Of a stretch of 53,557 nt of DNA, positions 51,401 through 53,557 are shown one piece after another (positions within the stretch are counted from its first letter, which is position 1; each line of letters begins with the position of its first letter). This DNA comes from Coemansia sp. RSA 487 (taxonomy: Eukaryota > Kickxellomycota > Kickxellomycetes > Kickxellales > Kickxellaceae): assembly GCA_027577595.1 (NCBI GenBank), contig JANBRJ010000107.1:1-53557 (forward strand), given 5' to 3'. The position numbers and the translations under genes are program-made. Below the pieces are notes generated by a model. The model had not been told where the DNA came from. It made no database searches and saw only the letters and a list, made by a program, of their open reading frames with translations.

Positions 51401-53423
51401 AGCTAGAGATGTCGACCGCCTGCTGGTCAGCTGACGTGTTGCTGCGCTTGCTGGCAGGACCACTGCCGTTGGCCGAGCCAACCGCTGTGCCGTCGAACTG
51501 CCGGAACAGTTTCTCTGTGAATGTACGGTCGGACCCCTGCTCCAGCCTGCTCTCCTCATCCAGCAGAGAGAGGATGCCAATTGGTTTGCCCTCAATCAGG
51601 TCAATACACGGCTGGTTATCCTGGAACCCGATGAACGTCCAATTTCGCAGCTGTTCGCGTCGGTACTCCTCCTGCTCCAGCTTGAATACGTGGTGGTTGA
51701 AGTTTTGCTGCAGCTTCTCGTTTGCGTAGTTGATGCAGAACTGCTCAAACGAGTTGTGCTCAAAGTGCTCGAATCCGTAGATATCTAAGACGCCCACAAA
51801 CGACGTCAAGCTCTCGTCAACCTCTGTGGGGAGAAGCGATGCGTTGATAGGGCCTAAGATCCAGTCGAACAGCCTCGAGTAAATGAACTTTGCGATGGAG
51901 TCGCGGATAACCAGCGCCTGGGTCTTATTGACCTTGGCAAGGATGTGGTCGTGGCGAGTGACGATCTGCCGCTTGGTCAGCCATTGCCGGAGCTTTGCCT
52001 CGCCAACGCCCAAGAGCTCGGCTGCGGTTGCAAACTGGGTCTCACTGACAGAGTCCACATATGACCCCACACTCTCTGTACCTGAGAACACAACGTTTCC
52101 GAGATGCAAAATTCCTGCCAGTGTGCGCCAGATGTCGTTGCGCTGACTGCTGTCGATTCCAACCATCTCGAGCGACGCGTCAGTGACCGCAAAGTCCTCG
52201 GCGTCGTTAACGCCTGAGATAGTTCCGCTGTCCTCGCCGCCTTGTCTCGTGTAGTGGAACGCCCGCCACGATGCATACTCGCCGTCGATGCTGACGTTTG
52301 CGCGCAGCTTGTCGTTGGCGCCAGCTAAGAGCTGGTAGAATATGTGGTAGTTGCGCTCCGTCGGCGGTTGGTACACCACGCGCGACCTCTCCAGCAGAAA
52401 GGTGCGGATCCTGCCGCCGACAATCTTCTGGTGGTGCCGCTCAAACTTGATGTCCAGGAACTTGCCGAAGCGCGACGAGTTGTCGTTCCTGGTGGTTTTG
52501 GCGTTTCCAAACGACTCAAACACCGGGTTGGTCGCAAGGATCTGGCTCTCCACTGTTGTCATTTGCTCGTCGTTAGTGTCTGCATGGTGCGCCTGCGCAA
52601 AGTACCGCATGATGTACTTTGCGCTGGTGGTTTTTCCGGAGCCGGACTCGCCATAGACGATGATTGTCTGGTTCTGCTGGTTGTTGACCATGCCCTTGTA
52701 TGCGTTTTCGGCAATCGCAAACAGATGCGGGTCGTTGGCAGCACTCTGCGCCTTGGCGTAGCGCGCCATGTATTCGGGGGAGTAGAGCGACACGGGATGG
52801 AAGGGATTCATGGCAACCAGCACCACGCCCGAGTATGTGTAGATCTGCTTCTGCTCGTAGCGGCGCTTGAGGTTGTAGACCACCGCCGGCTCGTGCAGAT
52901 AGCTGAGTGTGGTGAGATCCGGCGTGCAGTCGAGGATTGGCGGGTTGCACAGCGGCGGCAGCAGCTCTACGTCTGCGTTGGACTCGACAAGCTCCGAGAA
53001 CACAACGTCGATGACGTAGCGTTCGTCGACGCGTTGCATTGAGCTGATCCGCCCGCCTGTCAGCCGAGACCCCCGCGCAGCTATGCGCCTGAACTCGTCG
53101 GGACTGGCCGCCCGCACTGACGTGCGCCGCGCGTGTGTGGGCCTGGTTGGCGCTTTCACCGAGTTTGCTGGAAGGTCGACGGGCGGTGGTTTTGGCGGCG
53201 ACGTTTGCGCCACTAGTTTTGCTGTGGTCGATGTGCCCGAATCGTCTCTGACGAAAACCAACCTGCAAATTCCCAATTGGTCATCTTGTGTGCGTTGCAC
53301 CAGGGTCGCCTTGACCCATGCGTCGTCGGTATCCTCAAACCACGCCTTTGCGCCCTTTGTGTAGTGCTCTAGGATTTTGAGCGCCCGCGCTGTGGTGTCT
53401 GCGTCAGCTATGGCAAAAGGCAT
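48426..53423 (-). CDS. Class-V-like myosin heavy chain without DIL tail
   Basis: Actin-based ATP motor, 1665 residues from the ATG at 53423. An N-terminal SH3-like part (KAWFEDTDDAWVKATLV) is followed by an unusual Pro/Arg-rich insert of about 75 residues. The motor is complete: P-loop GESGSGKT (258-265), switch I NDNSSRFGKF, switch II DIYGFEHFEHNSFEQFCINYANEKLQ, and MHYVRCIKPNE. Loop 2 is expanded by about 85 residues of Ser/Pro/Gly sequence. About four IQ-type motifs follow (AAVVIQKHCRAVLVRSSYRR, AAKLIQRWYR, AREIQALVRGIFARARF), then a 60-residue charged helix (EAERLRAEKARKDAENER). The remaining 530 residues are Ser/Gln/Gly-rich and look disordered, ending ERPLSADSVH. No dilute (DIL) cargo domain, TH1 or PH domain is visible. 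Motor type fits Myo2/Myo4, the tail does not. Confidence 0.9.
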   Translation of the reverse strand: MPFAIADADTTARALKILEHYTKGAKAWFEDTDDAWVKATLVQRTQDDQLGICRLVFVRDDSGTSTTAKLVAQTSPPKPPPVDLPANSVKAPTRPTHARRTSVRAASPDEFRRIAARGSRLTGGRISSMQRVDERYVIDVVFSELVESNADVELLPPLCNPPILDCTPDLTTLSYLHEPAVVYNLKRRYEQKQIYTYSGVVLVAMNPFHPVSLYSPEYMARYAKAQSAANDPHLFAIAENAYKGMVNNQQNQTIIVYGESGSGKTTSAKYIMRYFAQAHHADTNDEQMTTVESQILATNPVFESFGNAKTTRNDNSSRFGKFLDIKFERHHQKIVGGRIRTFLLERSRVVYQPPTERNYHIFYQLLAGANDKLRANVSIDGEYASWRAFHYTRQGGEDSGTISGVNDAEDFAVTDASLEMVGIDSSQRNDIWRTLAGILHLGNVVFSGTESVGSYVDSVSETQFATAAELLGVGEAKLRQWLTKRQIVTRHDHILAKVNKTQALVIRDSIAKFIYSRLFDWILGPINASLLPTEVDESLTSFVGVLDIYGFEHFEHNSFEQFCINYANEKLQQNFNHHVFKLEQEEYRREQLRNWTFIGFQDNQPCIDLIEGKPIGILSLLDEESRLEQGSDRTFTEKLFRQFDGTAVGSANGSGPASKRSNTSADQQAVDISSYFRKPRFSNTAFTVRHYAHDVTYEGDGFLEKNKDTVPDEILDLLCSSSFEFVSNLANANTRLPSGHHQKHPSRDQGSNISPRTPAAVTTAGMSSGRSSPVVRTSSPAFGSPTRGLGTRGSPTVSSGVGGGGGGGGAFQRRQAPTLAGVFKRSLAGLMSTLAETEMHYVRCIKPNEAKAAWKFEQQMVISQLRSCGVIETIRISKAGYPSRVPIRTFNDRYAVLLASSGASSSSANTPAGGKPVPAEAADMPPTEEEHALCRSILNSCLPDQEQYQIGLTKVFFRAGQWAIMEKKRSYLFESAAVVIQKHCRAVLVRSSYRRMTMAAKLIQRWYRSHLFSCKIELLRRRCAVAVIEEGWVRYCETKRQLERNRCAREIQALVRGIFARARFEQLREVKMREDAERARMEVEAQRKDAEAERLRAEKARKDAENERIRAAAQAARAKAHAAAQSQSQNQQEQHHNRQHQQQWTPKEVPSDSRSVSSRDSATHGSTIAYVEQPGDSADSFTAEAPPMLRTESDAINEAFARLTVNASPTSPTGASVLTSYPDIRRISTYSNEAARQHAAEARASLLAAGAAERNAEANLARNNSTSNYSAYSPTVYSPSPRNTFGYRDGLTSQQQQQMYQRQQQQLPTGGGGNSGGGDGSGHVKGDSLTIGDDIYAIINEFSVVADSRYGAVDARSLKKRELDNSRSPSRYASSNSPSMSLNYHGMPSPGGSSNGIRRSPGQSAVNMHYHQTESGNGPTIQSPSTVAQDADASDIDTEWIRAALRMSGDSADGTAISQPSQNAGGSGPIDSTIPKRYHPPHSANGTSGFGHNSPISKRQSLAQRPQGAGRNASSSPYLPTTAASSPAHAKGINNSADYLHRVGAVQAVYKRGSHTNMSVNSTKTSLSDAGGRHTAARARAWAARQKDRMLHAFTGDRSQRKLQAPSPYKPPGASKLSSETPGFADHSLEPPSQFRFHHQTQSATNVAVPVHQCIERPLSADSVH

Positions 53424-53557
53424 ATGCGGTGTCTGGCTGTCTGTCTGGCTGTTTTTCTGTGTGTGCGTGCGTGTGTGTGTGTTTGCTATAAAAGCGATGA
53501 AGAGCAAGGCGAGTCCCGAGGTGTTAAGTCGGCATGCATATGGCCTTGATAGTGGAT
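53424..53557. promoter_or_regulatory. Myosin upstream region
   Basis: Leader and part of the promoter of the minus-strand myosin gene; a TATAAAAG-like match on the plus strand (TATAAAAGC, near 53487) is CTTTTATA on the sense strand and so is not a TATA box for myosin. The window ends here. Confidence 0.4.
53461..53482. repeat. (GT)n-type repeat in myosin leader
   Basis: A GT-rich tract with a few GC steps, in the leader of the minus-strand myosin gene. The frame continues through it to 53507, but the residues it gives (repeated HT) are not a credible N terminus. Confidence 0.7.

Noticed and set aside
1-53557. CRISPR array, rRNA genes or a biosynthetic cluster
   Set aside because: No regularly spaced repeats, no rRNA-like blocks, and no polyketide, peptide or terpene synthase sequence were seen.

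Overview
The window is nuclear DNA of a fungus. It is gene-dense, most genes are intronless or carry one or two short introns with GT-AG borders and TACTAAT-like branch sites, and many starts sit behind CT-rich leaders. Two divergent LRR/F-box-like genes, a decayed Fanzor-type element, a Tc1/mariner transposase relic and the protein set together suggest an early-diverging lineage, most likely Kickxellomycotina (Coemansia/Linderina relatives). That placement is inference from gene style, not a database result.

Layout: 1-3.6 kb is a mobile-element graveyard. It holds two perfect hairpins, a broken Ty3/Gypsy fossil and an antisense Tc1/mariner-like transposase relic at its 3' side. 3.6-16.5 kb is a housekeeping block: a DUF2470-like membrane protein, enolase, a small hypothetical, mitochondrial pyrophosphatase, a FYVE-RING ubiquitin ligase (Pib1-like), ESCRT-III Vps24, a protein ending in a Mediator Med11-like domain, eIF2B-beta and mitochondrial DnaJ (Mdj1, with a first exon recovered here). 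16.5-22 kb is an AT-rich island with an unrecognised spliced gene, a decayed antisense gene and the two F-box-like genes. 22.6-37.6 kb is again core: peroxisomal thiolase, a small mitochondrial-looking protein, Cia1, succinate-semialdehyde dehydrogenase (apparently with a first coding exon of only the ATG), Sde2, a TLC-domain protein, Suv3 helicase and Vps15. 37.8-40.2 kb is a Fanzor/TnpB-like relic. 40.2-42.2 kb is gene-poor. 42.2-48 kb has a CRAL-TRIO protein, a 38-residue zinc-binding microprotein candidate, a PCI protein (Thp1/PCID2) and an M3 metallopeptidase pseudogene. 48.4-53.4 kb is a class-V-like myosin whose tail lacks the usual cargo-binding domain.

Functional themes: endosomal membrane traffic (Vps15 activates the PI3-kinase that makes PI3P, the FYVE-RING protein should bind PI3P, Vps24 is ESCRT-III), mitochondrial maintenance (Mdj1, Suv3, pyrophosphatase, SSADH), gene expression (Med11-like, Sde2, Thp1-like, eIF2B-beta) and central metabolism (enolase, thiolase). 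There is no operon logic; neighbours mostly share only short divergent promoters or convergent 3' ends.
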